Part shown: piece by piece, positions 1 to 11,500 of the stretch | How the letters are laid out: each line of letters begins with the position of its first letter | How positions within the stretch are numbered: the first letter of the stretch is position 1 | From: Verticillium longisporum | Taxonomy: Eukaryota; Ascomycota; Sordariomycetes; Glomerellales; Plectosphaerellaceae | Assembly: GCA_019188255.1 (NCBI GenBank) | Contig: JAETXT010000005.1 | Coordinates: 930,001-994,000, forward strand | Reading direction: 5' to 3' | Length of the DNA: 64,000 bases | Program-made: the position numbers and the translations under genes | Notes under the pieces: generated by a model | The model's input: only the letters and a program-made list of their open reading frames with translations | Told to the model about the DNA's origin: nothing | Databases searched by the model: none

Positions 1-1086
1 CTGTTCCCTCATTTGGCGGTGGGGAAGGCGAGCAGCTGTGATGCGAAGCGCCTAGCGACGGGGCGACGCAGCGGTGCCAAGAGTCACACAAGCACTCAAT
101 TCAGCACGCAACACACAGCAGGTGACCGCAAAGGTGCAGGATTATTCCCGGGGTGGCCAAGACGGCAGCAAGAAAGCGAGCACAGCTTGATTTACATCAT
201 GGGCTTGGCCAGGCTCGTCATAGCCGGGCGCAGTGTAGGCGTTGCCGATTGTGCGGTGCCAAGCTCATACCTTCTGGTCAATTTCAGGTACATTCGCCAA
301 CTCGGGACGAGACAACACACAACAGAAACAATGAGGCGATGCACCTTTTGTCTGAGAACGCGATCAAGTGACGCTGGACCATACGGGTGCAAAGCTCCCC
401 CAATCAAGGAGCCTGAGGGGAGCCACGACCCATCCATGGGCGACGAAGCACCACGGCAAGCCATCATGGCAGCCATGACGGGGCCGGGTAGGGCGATGGC
501 GCGAGCGTCTCGAGGGTGCGCGTGTGGCCCCGACGGCTGGCTAGCATTGTTTTCATTACGTTTGTCTTAGGCAATGGTTTCCGTTTGAGTCCCAGCGCCT
601 TGGTCTTTGCACACTTCTGACCCCGTTGATGCCATCGGTGGAGACTCGACTGCAGGCTATGCTGAAATCAGAACAGTCAGAGGGTCCCAGGGGATGTGCG
701 AGGGGGAAAGCCAAGGGCGAAAGGGAATGAAAAAAACTTTCGGTGTCCTTGTGACCATCCAAAAGCTTGGTCGCGATGTATCCGGGGAAGGTGAGGGGCA
801 AGCTCAAGCGCCTGGCAGAACTCTCCAAGGTACGTGCCCAGACCGTTGTCTGACCACGAGGCGAGGTACCCAGAGCTTCGTCCTGGTATATAACCACTTG
901 TCCCTTTGTTCCCCTCCGACAACTTGCTCTGGCCCATCAAGCTCATAAACAGTAAACATTCGAACCCTACCTCTTCGATTACCCCGCCAAATCAAGCACC
1001 ACTCCTTGTGAAGCTCAACATCGTTGCGCACACTGTACAACCCCAACCCGCAACACAACACTCACAATCACCAAACCTCAAACAAC
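1..1086. other. Upstream intergenic region and promoter side of the GRGGAGN-motif gene
   Basis: No convincing gene is visible. The open frames here are short, overlap on both strands and have unstructured composition. The last 200 bases look like the promoter and a C/A-rich 5' leader of the gene beginning at 1087; the leader is rich in CAA and CAC words, as in many well-expressed fungal genes. The leftmost part could be the flank of a gene outside the window. Confidence 0.5.
887..893 (+). promoter_or_regulatory. TATA-box-like element
   Basis: A TATATAA word lies about 190 bases before the start codon at 1087, followed by a pyrimidine-rich stretch and a CA-rich leader. Position and context fit a core promoter for the small GRGGAGN-motif gene. 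No transcript start can be confirmed from sequence alone. Confidence 0.45.
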
Positions 1087-1493
1087 ATGCTCGTCTCTCA
1101 CGGTCGCGGCGGCGCTGGCAACATTGCCAACAGCTCCAAGTTTGACAAGCTCACCACCAAGGACCTCCAGACCCCTACTCTCAAGTCCTCTGTCGTCACC
1201 ACTGGCCGTGGTGGCACTGGCAACATGCTCAAGAACGACGACCCCTACGAGACTCGCCTGCGCCAGGACGTCGAGGGTGCCCCCGCCGCACCTCTTCTGG
1301 TGCTGCCCACTACGGCCGTGGCGGTGCCGCCAACATCTTCAAGGAGGACAACGCCGCCGTCCAGAAGGCCGCTGCCATCGAGAACGCCATCGATGACGAT
1401 GATTCCTCGAGCCACAAGCGCAGGCGCTCGTCTGCCGAGCTCGCTGCCAAGGGCAAGGCGTGGCTCAACAGCATCACTGGCAAGAAGGCATAA
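1087..1493 (+). CDS. DUF3602 / Par32-type GRGGAGN-repeat protein (one frame break)
   Basis: A small hydrophilic protein of about 135 residues. The start ATG at 1087 begins with SHGRGGAGNI and follows a CA-rich leader. Three copies of the glycine-rich motif are visible: SHGRGGAGNI near the N-terminus, TGRGGTGNM around residue 40, and YGRGGAANIFKED around residue 73. The C-terminus is basic and ends WLNSITGKKA before TAA at 1491. The motif defines the fungal DUF3602 family; its yeast member Par32/Amu1 is a TORC1-dependent phosphoprotein that inhibits ammonium transporters, but family members vary and that role is only an inference here. The frame is lost at the C run 1280-1284, where one base appears to be missing; both sides carry family motifs and no intron fits the gap. 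It is convergent with HEM12. Confidence 0.8.
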
Positions 1494-2262
1494 GCTTGGT
1501 CGTTGTTGATTGATTGCATTATGATCAGCTTCTCGACTTTTGTCTTTTTTTGGCCTGTCCATCTCATCACTGCTCAGCGGCTGTCGTCTCTCGACTGGCT
1601 CATTGGCATCTCCAACATGATTACATATTCAACAACAAAAATCGGCGCAGCATTCATCAATTGGACACCTTTTGTGGTCCGGTTCTCTCATCGAATCGCG
1701 GAGATACCCCCTCTGCTACTTGTTATCATTATCATCACGACATTTTTTTCCCAATATTTTTACTGTCTCTGCGCTGGAGTTTCGGAGGGTTGGATTGGGG
1801 ACTCTAATGACGAATGATGGGTCATTCCCCGCGTCGGATCCACGAAAACACACAAAAGTTCAGATACCACTGTTTTATTTTTATAGCAAACCTCGCCCTG
1901 GTCTCGGGACGGAGAGGGGAAATGAATCAACATGACTCGAATTGAAACCATTAGTTCATTATTGTGCGTTCCTTCTCACAAACGTGATCGTGACAATTGA
2001 ACATGCCATGTCCGCAGGCTTGTCCCTATTGGTTATGGAGTTGCGATTGTGCCTCCTTTTTTTTTTCTTTATTCCCGAGGACGCCAAGTCTATGATAAGA
2101 CGAGAATACCCTTAGTTTTCATGCGCCGCGATGTGTGTCTGCCTTTATGTATTGTGGTCATACCCTGCTATTCCTCAGAACGATCTGCTTTGTCGCTGTG
2201 CCCTGGTCCCTCTAATGACTGATTTTTGGTCCTACCCCCTCTTTCCCCCCCTCTTCCCACAT
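1494..2262. other. Convergent intergenic region
   Basis: This is the spacer between the 3' ends of the GRGGAGN-motif gene (+) and uroporphyrinogen decarboxylase (-). It holds T-rich tracts compatible with 3' untranslated regions on both strands. No gene or repeat is visible. Confidence 0.5.
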
Positions 2263-3714
2263 CTACTGCTGCGTCAAGCGGTGGACTTCGGAGAGGAAGA
2301 ACTTGAGATCATCCGGGTTGACGCCGGGTGTGATGCCTGTACGTCTGTCAGCAAGGGGGTCTCGCGCCATGTCCAAAACAAAACACAAAGCCTGGTTCAT
2401 GTGTGGAGAATACGAGGGGGAGCGTACCGTGTCCGAGGTTGCAGATCCAGCCCTTCTTCTCCTTCCAGAAGCCGTCGACCATGACCTGGGCGGCGCGCGT
2501 CATCTCCTCCTTGGTGCCGTACAGCACGCCGGGGTCGGCGTTGCCCTGCAGGGCGACACGGCGGTCGCCGCGGATGCGGACGGCGTCGGCGGGGTCCTGC
2601 ATCCAGTCGATGCCGACGGCGTCGTAGCCGAGGTCGCAGGCGCGGCCGAGGGCGTGCCAGGCGCCCTTGGGGAAGACGGTCATGGGGACGGGGTCGAGGC
2701 CGAGGCTGCGCAGCTTGGCGGGCAGGCGGGCGGCAATGTGGGCGAGGTAGGGCTCGCTGAAGCGGGCGAACTCGCGGGGGCCGAGCTCGCCGGCCCAGCT
2801 GTCGAAGACCATGACGGCCTGGGCGCCGGCCTGGACCTGCAGGGCCAGGTACTCGACGCAGAGGTCGGCGATTTTCTGCAGCAGGGCGCGCGCGGCGTCG
2901 GCGTGGCGGTACACCCACTTCTTGGACTGGATGAAGAGCTTGGTGCCGCCGCCCTCGACCATGTAGCAGAGCAGCGTCCAGGGGGCGCCGCAGAAGCCGA
3001 TGAGGGGCACGCGGCCGGCGAGCTTGTGGCGCGTCATCGTGATGGCCTTGTAGACGTAGTCGAGCTCGGCCGCCGCCGTCGGCAGGTCGACGGCCATGAC
3101 CGAGGCGTACTGGGGTCCTCGGGCCCCGTGAGGGGCTGGGGAAGTGCGGGCCCTTCTTGTCGACCATCTCGACCGTCATGCCGAGCGCCTGCGGGATGAC
3201 GAGGATGTCGCTGAAGATGATGGCGGCGTCGAGGAGGCCGTCGAAGCGGTCGATCGGCTGGAGCGTCAGGGTCGAGGCGATCTCGGGGGAGCGACAGCAC
3301 GCGAAGAAGTCATTGGTGCCCTTTGCTTCGTGGTACTCAGGGAGATAGCGGCCGGCTGGCGAGTCAATTCGGTCAGCATGAGGGAAGAGGTGCATTGCTT
3401 TCCTCGGGCACAAGATCTTGGGCAAAAGATCTTGGGCAAAAGACCTTGGGCAAAAGATCTTGGGCAAAAGATCTTGGGCAAAAGATCTTGGGCAAAAGAT
3501 CTTGGGCAAAAGATCTTGGGCAAAAGATTGGAGAAAGCTCACCTTGTCGCATGATCCAGCAGGGGGGTCGCTCAACGACCTCACCTGTTCGTTCGTGTTA
3601 GTGAGCGGATCGCGGCTTCACATGCAATGCGATTCGCATTGGGGCGGCCTCGCACATACCGCGTGCTGCCCGCAGCAGCAGGTCGTTCTTCAGAGGGGGA
3701 AAGTCGTGGGCCAT
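2263..3714 (-). CDS. HEM12: Uroporphyrinogen decarboxylase (haem biosynthesis), four exons, two frame breaks
   Basis: Decarboxylates uroporphyrinogen III to coproporphyrinogen III in the cytosolic part of haem synthesis. Exons on the minus strand are 3714-3660, 3584-3543, 3355-2428 and 2336-2263, all with GT-AG introns. The spliced product is 366 residues, the usual family length. Visible motifs are the substrate-binding [12 protein letters not shown] (its codons split by intron 2 after MRQ), [11 protein letters not shown] with the catalytic Asp, [19 protein letters not shown] and NLGHG just before the last intron. The start ATG at 3714 gives the typical N-terminus followed by [12 protein letters not shown]. 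Exon 3 loses frame twice, at G runs 3138-3141 and 3112-3115 (plus strand); one missing base at each restores [20 protein letters not shown]. Because the enzyme is essential, sequence error is likelier than a pseudogene. Intron 2 carries a 14-bp minisatellite. Confidence 0.92.
3414..3525. repeat. 14-bp minisatellite inside HEM12 intron 2
   Basis: Eight head-to-tail copies of GATCTTGGGCAAAA, nearly identical (the third copy has one T-to-C change). They lie wholly within the 187-bp intron 3356-3542 of uroporphyrinogen decarboxylase, which is long for this gene because of them. A 14-bp unit cycles through all three frames without making stops, so spurious open frames run across it on both strands. 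Confidence 0.95.
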
Positions 3715-4278
3715 CTTGTCGGTGACGGTGAGCGGGGAGGTGTTGGTGTAGGACAGATGGCGGGCAGGAGGGGGAGATTCAGAAAAGCATAAGTCTTCAA
3801 GAGTGCCCCGCCATCACGACCTGTCGACCTGTCGGCATTGTCCGCTGAGCTGAGCATGACTGAGTGGACGGCCAGGCTGACCGTCTCGTCCATTCTTTGT
3901 TCCCCGCCAAACTCAACGCCGCGGGGCCGCCGCAGCTCGGCTGGTCGACAGACGCAAGCCACAGCTCTGCTGGCTCACACGTGGCTGGTGCATCGGCAAC
4001 CAGCAGAGCAAGAACATGTGGGCTCTGTGGCTTGACCATGCCAATCCCAGAGCTCCAATTTGTCGTGTCAGCCTCGTCTCCGACTCTACAGAAATCCAGC
4101 TCTGCCATACCACATGCACACCATCAATCACCCATCCATATCCATCGACGCCATTGCCTTCTCGTCGACTGACCAAAAACCCAATTGGACATGGAAACGC
4201 CGTAAAGACACATGACATCTCAAGCAACCGAAACGTCCCCCACACAGCGGCTCCAATGCCGACCCGACCGACAGCGCG
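3715..4278. promoter_or_regulatory. Divergent promoter region between HEM12 and an unassigned gene
   Basis: A 564-bp spacer separates two head-to-head start codons, at 3714 (-) and 4279 (+). It must hold both promoters. I see no clear TATA box and no recognisable operator. A C/A-rich stretch before 4279 resembles a fungal 5' leader. Confidence 0.45.
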
Positions 4279-6314
4279 ATGCTGCCGAGCCGTAAAACAC
4301 CTCCGCGCCCCCTCGACAATGTCTGGATCACCGACAGCGTCCTCGCCAGTGCCTTTGAGCGATACTGCCACGCTTCTAGGCTCTCGCGTCGCAACTCGAG
4401 CTCTGTGCCCGGGCCCTTGGAGAACCGCAAGAGACTCGGCAAGAGGAGGATCACAGGGCTCTACTCGGCAGACTTCCAGCCCACGCTACCGCCATGGCTC
4501 ATCGAGTTTCCTGCCGACCTGACGCAGTGGAAGTGGTCCCCGCCTACAGAGCCTGCTTCTCGGCTGCGAATGGAGGAGTCGCCGCCACCCAGGTCGTGGT
4601 CTCTGCTCACGTGGATGGATCAGCTGCTCCCCGCCGAGGAGGCCGTTGACTACCCGAGACAAGAGTACGAGCATATGCTGCAGCCTTCTGATGACTTTTC
4701 CGAGAGGCTCGAGGAGACGCGTGGGGCGCTGCTGAAATCATTGGCCAAGCTTGATCCCGAATTCCATCTCGCAATGGACCGCCTCCAGCATGACATCTAC
4801 CTGGGCCTGCTCACCTTGGAAGCCATCCCAAAAGCCCTTTCTTCTTTCACGGCTGCCATCGTAGCCGCCCGGCAAGACCCGCAGGTCGCGCGTTCTGCCA
4901 CCTCTGCATTGCTCTCGGCTGTCATCAAAGGCGTGGCGTACTCGAGAGTTCAGGGTCTCGCCCAGGCCGGCCCTCACCTCTGCAACACACTACTTTGTCG
5001 GGTTTCTGAGCTGCCAGCCAGCAGGACCAGTGCCGAACTGATTTGCACCATCCTTACCGTGGCGCCGGATCAGCACATGCATCGCCTGGGGCAAGGCCTG
5101 TACGCGGCGCTGCAGACATGGCTCGCCGCTCCTGCGCGGGCATACGAAGCCTCGGCACAAATCATGGCAAACGCCCTAGCCAGACTATCGCCCCAAGAAC
5201 ACACCGCACTGCTCGCCGGCATGGAATCTGTCGTCATGCGTCACGAAGGGTCACACATCAGTCATGGCCGTCGCCTGCGGTGGCTTGACATTCTCGCCAG
5301 GATGCCCCAGGTCGACACGACCTTCCTCCTCGAAGCATGCTCTCGCTCCTCTCTCTTTGGCCAAGCATCCTCAACAGCACCCGCGCATGACCTCAGCAAA
5401 CTCCTCCTCCAGCAGTGGCAAAGCCGCGGCTACCTGCGCAACGCGCGACAGGTGCGGAGCGCATGGAAGCGCGAAGCCAGCACCGACCAGGCACTGAGCA
5501 TGAGCTCCCTCGCCTGGCACATCAGCACCCTCGAACACCCCGGCGACGGCGGCAGTCACCGCATTGGCCTTCTCATGAGCCTCTTCCGTGCGCTGCGCCG
5601 CCTAGACATGGTTAACGGCTTTCTCGCCTCCTTTCAAAAGTACTGCCGCACGCGCCAGAGCAGCAGCAGCAGCAGCAGCCTCAGCGAAGCGGGCTTCAGA
5701 GCCATCGCCCTCGCCAGCAAAGACCACAGGATAGTAACAAGAATGTACGAGCTCATGAAACGCCACCGCGGCACCAGCAGGCCGGTGGCCTCCCGCACCT
5801 GGTCCTGGAACGACTGGCACCCGTACATCAAATCCATGATTCTCGACGCGGACGTGGACCCCAACCTCGTCTGGGAAGTCCTCCACCTGGAATCGCCCGC
5901 CGAGCGCGCGCGCCGCCATCATCACCAGCACGCACAAAACAGCAACAGCAGCACCAACGTGATGCGCTCGACGCGCTCAGCCGAGCTCCGCCGCCGCACA
6001 AAGCAGAAGCTCGTCGCCGACATGGCCGTCTGGTTCTCGCGCGCGCCGCACCTCTCGGACCGCGCGGCGCTGCGACACGTCTCGCGCTGCAACGCCTGGC
6101 TCGCGGCGCAGGGCCTGGCGCTGCCGGCGGCGGGGCTCGAGGCCGTCGTCCGCGTCGCGGTGCGGGACCTCAGAGGGGCGAGCCCGGGCGCACGGCGAGG
6201 CTCAACTGGGCGCTCGACCTGACGCAGCACAGGCTCGGGGTCGAGCAGGCGGAGAAGACGGGGCGCGTGCTGGAGATGTGGAGGCGGAGGAATGCCGCTC
6301 TGGGGGGGCCTTAG
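4279..6314 (+). CDS. Unassigned alpha-helical protein of about 677 residues (frame break near the end)
   Basis: I do not recognise a named family. The single-exon frame starts at ATG 4279 with a basic N-terminus lacking an obvious signal peptide; it could be a mitochondrial presequence but contains acidic residues. The body is a run of amphipathic helices in the style of PPR/TPR-like solenoids, for example LLLQQWQSRGYLRNARQV and RIGLLMSLFRALRRLDM. There is a poly-Ser tract near residue 460 and a His/Asn-rich linker near residue 550. The frame reading into a stop at 6220 is wrong at the end: one base appears missing in the GGG at 6186-6188, after which the reading continues through LNWALDLTQHRLGVEQAEKT to TAG at 6312. 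An organellar RNA or translation role would be a guess. Confidence 0.75.
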
Positions 6315-6933
6315 TTGGGGGATGCCAAAGATTTATACGTTGATGTTAGGACCATATACCCGGGCCGGAATACTACTGGTAGAATATAGACGGTACCGTT
6401 GAGTCTGTTCGTGCTTCGCCGAGTGATCGATTCACATGCCTAAATTTGCATCACTGATTCACATCACCGATTCGCATCACCGATCCACATCACCGATCCA
6501 CATGACCGATTCACATCACTGATGCACATCACTGATTCACATCACTGAAATAACAGTTCTGGACAGACAGCCAGAGTGAACAGGTCATGATTCATTAGGC
6601 GCAAATCTATCATGCGCATCTTTGTCGGCAATGATACAACTTCCAATGACTTCCAAGCAAGAAACCAAACCCAAGCGATAACACACCACTCAAAATGAGA
6701 AGAGAAAGGAAAACAGAATAGTGTAACCAGGCAGGCATGCCCTGGTAAAAGAAAAAGAAAACAAGACTCCAAAATGAAGTACTGAAGGAAATGCATCAAA
6801 ATGGCCTTCATCCAAAAGACACGGGGATATCATAATACAGAAATCATCGTCATCTCAACAATCTTCTTCCCGTCTCTCCTTTTTGTTTGTTGTTTGTGAG
6901 GGGCGCCACCCCTCATCTCGCTCAATGCATCAA
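6315..6933. other. Convergent intergenic region with tandem repeat
   Basis: This is the 3' flank of the helical-protein gene (+) and of the giant gene (-). Its left half holds a 13-bp tandem repeat at 6456-6546. The right half is A-rich and fits a 3' untranslated region of the giant gene. No gene is seen. Confidence 0.5.
6456..6546. repeat. 13-bp tandem repeat GATTCACATCACC, seven copies
   Basis: Seven consecutive units vary at one or two positions (GATTCGCATCACC, GATCCACATCACC, GATGCACATCACT and others). A related partial unit lies just upstream at 6429. Unit length 13 means it is non-coding. There are no spacers, so it is not a CRISPR array. Confidence 0.9.
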
Positions 6934-8543
6934 TCAGATGCCGCCGGCAAAGTACTCGGCCTCGGGGGTGCGAGCCTGCTGTGGGTTGTAGGTGCCATCG
7001 GTGCGCATGCTGATGTCGCTGCGGTTTGTGTAGGACAGGGCGGCACCGCCGGCGTCGCTTGAGGGCGTCAGCAGACGGCCGGCGTTGCCCGAGAGGGAGC
7101 GGCGCTTGTCGTGGTTGCGGGCGACAAGAACCTGGGCGGGGCAGACGACAATCTCCTCGTCGCCGTCGCCCGTGTCGTCGCCCTTCTTGACGACGAGGGG
7201 GAACAGAACGACGCGCACGACAGCGGATTGGGACTCGAGGTCCTCGTTGGAGACGGAGCCATCGCCGCTGCGTTCGTTCATAAGAGAGGCGTTAAAGGTG
7301 ACCGTCTCGGCGAGCTCGCCATTTTCGTCGTAGGTGGGCTGCAGCGGGGCAGCATCATGTACTCGGCGCGCTGGGTGCGCATCTCGATGGAGAGATCGAC
7401 GGCCTCGCGCATGATGCGGCGCAGCTGAGACTAGATCTGGACCTCCATGTTGGAGGGTCGCGGCAGCACGGTGGAGGGGGTGTGGATGATGGCCTGGACG
7501 ACGGCGTCGGTGTCATGGTCGCGCTACTCCTTGCAGCTGGCGCGGCGAGCGAGGAGCGTCAGGGTGACGGCGCGCCACTGGCGGACGGCCTGGGGTGGGC
7601 CGACGTCGGTGAGGAGCTTCTCGAGCGACTTGAGCTTTTGACGCTGCTCGCGGTCCATGCCGAAGAGGTAGCGGGTAAAGACAAACTCCCAGATCATGTT
7701 CATGGTCATGGACATGAAGATGTCGCGACGCTTGACGCGGTCGGCGAGGTAGCGGTCGACGTCGGAGCCGTCGAGGACGGCATTGTCGAGGCGGTCAATG
7801 ACCTTTTCGTCATTGATCTCGTTGGTCAGGCGGCAGGCGCGCATGTCGGAAAACTTGGAGAAGCGAAGCACCCACTGCTGGGCGTGGGAGCAGAGCTGCT
7901 GACAGCGATGGTCGAAGTGGTCGACGTCTTGGATGCGCAGAAAGTCACCACCAGTGGCGCCCTTGGTGGCGAGGATCTGACGCTGCATCTCGCGGACCTG
8001 CTCCTTGGCGGCCTCGAGCTCGGCGCGCAGGCGCTCAATCTCGGCATCTTTCTGGTGCAGCGAGTCGCCGTAGTTGTCGTAGGCGGTCCTAGACGTCTCG
8101 AGAGCGCGCGACGTCTCGTTGTGCTGAGACGCCAATTGCGCGTTGGCGCTGTTGAGGCCATCGTTGACTTCGGTCAATCGCGCAACTTCTTTTTGCAGAA
8201 AATCGAGCGACTGCTTGAGCTGGTCGATCTGGGCGTCGCGTTCCGCGAGGGCAGCTGGGTTGGCAGAGCGCGTCGTGTTGTGGCCGGCATTGGCGTTGGC
8301 CTCGGCGAGCATGCGGTTTTCGGCGGTCAATTGCTCGAGACGGGATTCGAGTTCGAGAACCTGCATGCTCTGGCGACGTCGCATCGAGTGAGGTCTCGTG
8401 GGTGATCTAGGTGAGCCGAGACGGCCCTCACCGAAGCCATCCTGTGTGGGGGGAAGAAGAAGACAAAGGTCAGTTTAGGTTCTGGGCCGTGGGGGGGCGG
8501 GAATGCGGGAGGAGTGGAATGTGGGAGGAGGGAACAAAGAAAG

Positions 8544-8577
<34 letters not shown>

Positions 8578-11500
8578 TCAAACTTACATAGACGTCAGGC
8601 ATGTCCTTGGAACGGACACGGCCCTCATTGGCCACAGGGGTGTTGTTGGACTTGGTCTTGTCGTGGTCAGGTTTGGGTTTGGCGGTGGAGTTGTTGTTGT
8701 TGTTGTTGGGCTGAGAGGAAGAAGAGCTCGAGACAGCGCCAGCAGCAGTAGCAGCAGCAGCAACAGCGGCCACACCAGCGACGGCGAGCACAGCTGCGCC
8801 AGCACCGCCAGCACCACCAGCACCACCAGCACCACCTGTACCACCTGCAACGGGGCTTGTGCTTGTGCCAGAGTTCCTCGGGCTCCCACTGGCGCTACCG
8901 CCGGGAGATGCTGCAGCCAGGTCGAGCTCGAGCTCGCTGCGTTGGCGAAGAGATCGGAGGTCTCCACTCACACGCTTGTCCACCCGCCTCAAGGGCGGTG
9001 TGGCCGATGCCTGACGGCTGTGGAAGATGCCTGAGGCAGAAGCAGAAGCAGAGGCAGAGACGACAGAGCCTGGACTGTCGGGCCGGAACCTAAGCGGTTC
9101 GGGCGTGTGCGTTCTGTGACGCGACGCGGAAAGCGAGAGGCTGGTGTTGGACGCTGATCGTCGTGCCAGAGCCCCTCCACCCACAGAGCTGCTGACCATG
9201 CTGCTCTCCGGTCCCAGCGGTCCCAGCGTCGGTGATTGAATGCGCGTCACATGATCAGAGACGCTTCGTCGGCTTACTGCTGTACCTACTGCTGTGCCTG
9301 TCGGCGTCAAGGCCGACGCGCGCGAGAGAGTTGCGCCTGCGTCCGACGTGCCTGCGCTCAGGTCGCGGTATCTGGACCTCTTGTCGTCGCCGCCGCCGAT
9401 GCCACGCTCTGGTGACTTGTGACGCCTCGTCTTGTAAGGCTCGGGCGTGACCTCGCGTGGGCTGGGCTCGCGCAGCACCGGTGTCTTGGTCATGGGATGG
9501 TCCCGCTCGCGCAGCTCGCCCTTGGACAGCGGCGACCGTCGGAGTCTCCTGGACGAGCTCTCCTCCGGGACCGTGATGCTACGGTTCTTGGGCGTCGACC
9601 AGCCGGGCTCGGGGCTGCGTGCCACATCGCGTGAACCGTCTTCATCCTCTCGTAGATGCACGCCGCTGTCTCGGTTGTCTTGCTCGACGACGACCTTGCT
9701 CTTGCGTGAAGAGCGCCGGTGCGAAGAGTCGCTCATGAAGCCGCTGTCTCGGTTGACCTCGGGCGTTGCTGGTGTCGCTGCCGTGAAGCTCTGTCGCCCG
9801 CGCCCGCCCTCTTCGCCCGTCTCCTCCTCATCGTACGTCTCTTCTTGCACGGGCGGCAGGCCTCGCGAGACCGACCGTCGGAAGTCCGTCGTCGGCTCGA
9901 AAGCCGGCATGTAAGTGTCTGTTGGCGTGGCCTCCGAAAAGTCTCTGCGCTGCTCCGCCTCAAACCCCCGGTCGACAGCCTCGTCAATGTCTGTCTCGAT
10001 GCTCTGTCGAACCGATTCCGATGCCCAAGGCTGGGGTTCGTCCTTGGCCACCGATCTCGCCATGGCGAGTGCCTCGTCGTGTGAGGGACCGCGGCCGAGC
10101 ACAGGGCTCTCAGCATTGTAGTCATTGTCGTCCGCCTCCTTGAGTTGCAGTGCCCGTGATGATATGCTGACCGGCTCACTCTGCTTCATATCTGGTACTG
10201 GGGCAATCGCTACGCCCTCCATAGGATCCTCCACCATGGCCGCGTGTACAGCTTCCTGCACCACCGGCTTGTCATCCGTCTCCAGTGAACGCTCACCGTC
10301 CTCCGCTGTCTTCTCGTCTACCCCCGCGGCAGGCACATCCTTCGACGCCTCTGGGCCGCTGCCCCAAAACTTCTCAACCTCAAAGCTGGCAATCTCACTC
10401 ACATGCTTCTTGTCCGCTCCCTCCCATAGAATGGGGTCGTCAAAGGGGTCATCATCACCACCACCCGGCTTCTTGTCTTCGTACTTGGACTTCTTGCTCT
10501 TGCCCTTCTTCTTCTTGCCAACAGTAGACTTGGGCGTACCGACCTTGCTGGCAGTAGGAGAGGCGATCTCGCTCATGGTCGTCCCGAGCGTCTCCTCCCT
10601 GGCAGCATCCGGAGACGATGCCACTTGGCTCTTGGCGGGAGTGGCCTCCGGCTGGGCCTCCTCCCAGACATCGAACATCTCCTCTGCTGCCTGGTTGTTC
10701 CAGTAGCCCGACTGCTCTTCGCCAGTGATTCCTGAAGTGAACCCAAAGCCGTCGTCGTCGTCGTCGTCGTTAGCTGCTGCCTCGACCGGCTCCGGGCCTG
10801 CATCCAGACCGCCCTCAAAGTACGAATCGCCGACATCGCGAGAGCTTTTGACCGGCTCGACGTCGCGTGACTCGCCTTCTTCTTTGCCAGTGAGGGCGGC
10901 CACAGCGGCAGTGGCAGTGGCAGTGGCAGCGGCGCCGGCAACCGCAGCCGCACCAAGCTCGCCCCAGTAGGACGACGACGATGGACTCTGTCGAGGTGCT
11001 TCAGTGGGTGTTTGGCTGCCACTGGTGGACGGGTCCTCAAAGCCAGCCGGCATGCGCTTGTTGGCCTTCTTGCCTTTCTTGCCCTTCTTCGAAGAAGTGG
11101 GAGCATCCCATATGTCTTCTGCCTTGGGTGTGACTGGCGGCGTAGAGACAGGCTCCTCGGGACGTTCGGGAACGGCCGCCTCGCGGGCAGGCGACAGCTC
11201 ACGGGACGCTGACAAGCCCTTGCCGCGCTTCTTGTCCTTCTTCGACTTCTTGGAGGGTGTAGCGTCCCAAGTGTCGTCAGCGGGCTCGGGCTGATCAGGA
11301 GCTGACTCAAAGGGCGTGGGCTCGGCCATGGCATCGTCAACTTGCATGTTGTCTGCAGGGGCAGCCGACATGGGCTCTGGCTGAGGTTCAGCCTCAGCAA
11401 GAATGGCAGCAGCTTTGTTCTTCTTGCCCTTCTTGCACTTTTTGGTCGTTGCGGGAAGCGCCCATTCGTCCTCCGTGGGAACTGATTCGACCTGTGCGGG

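Noticed and set aside
13..570. 185-codon plus-strand frame at the left edge
   Set aside because: Begins at a non-ATG codon and shows no recognisable features; a 94-codon frame is open on the other strand in the same place.
2303..3199. 298-codon plus-strand frame opposite HEM12
   Set aside because: It is the antisense shadow of the real gene. The minus-strand reading carries all uroporphyrinogen decarboxylase motifs.
6456..6546. Possible CRISPR-like array
   Set aside because: Units abut without spacers and are 13 bp; the host is a fungus. It is a minisatellite.
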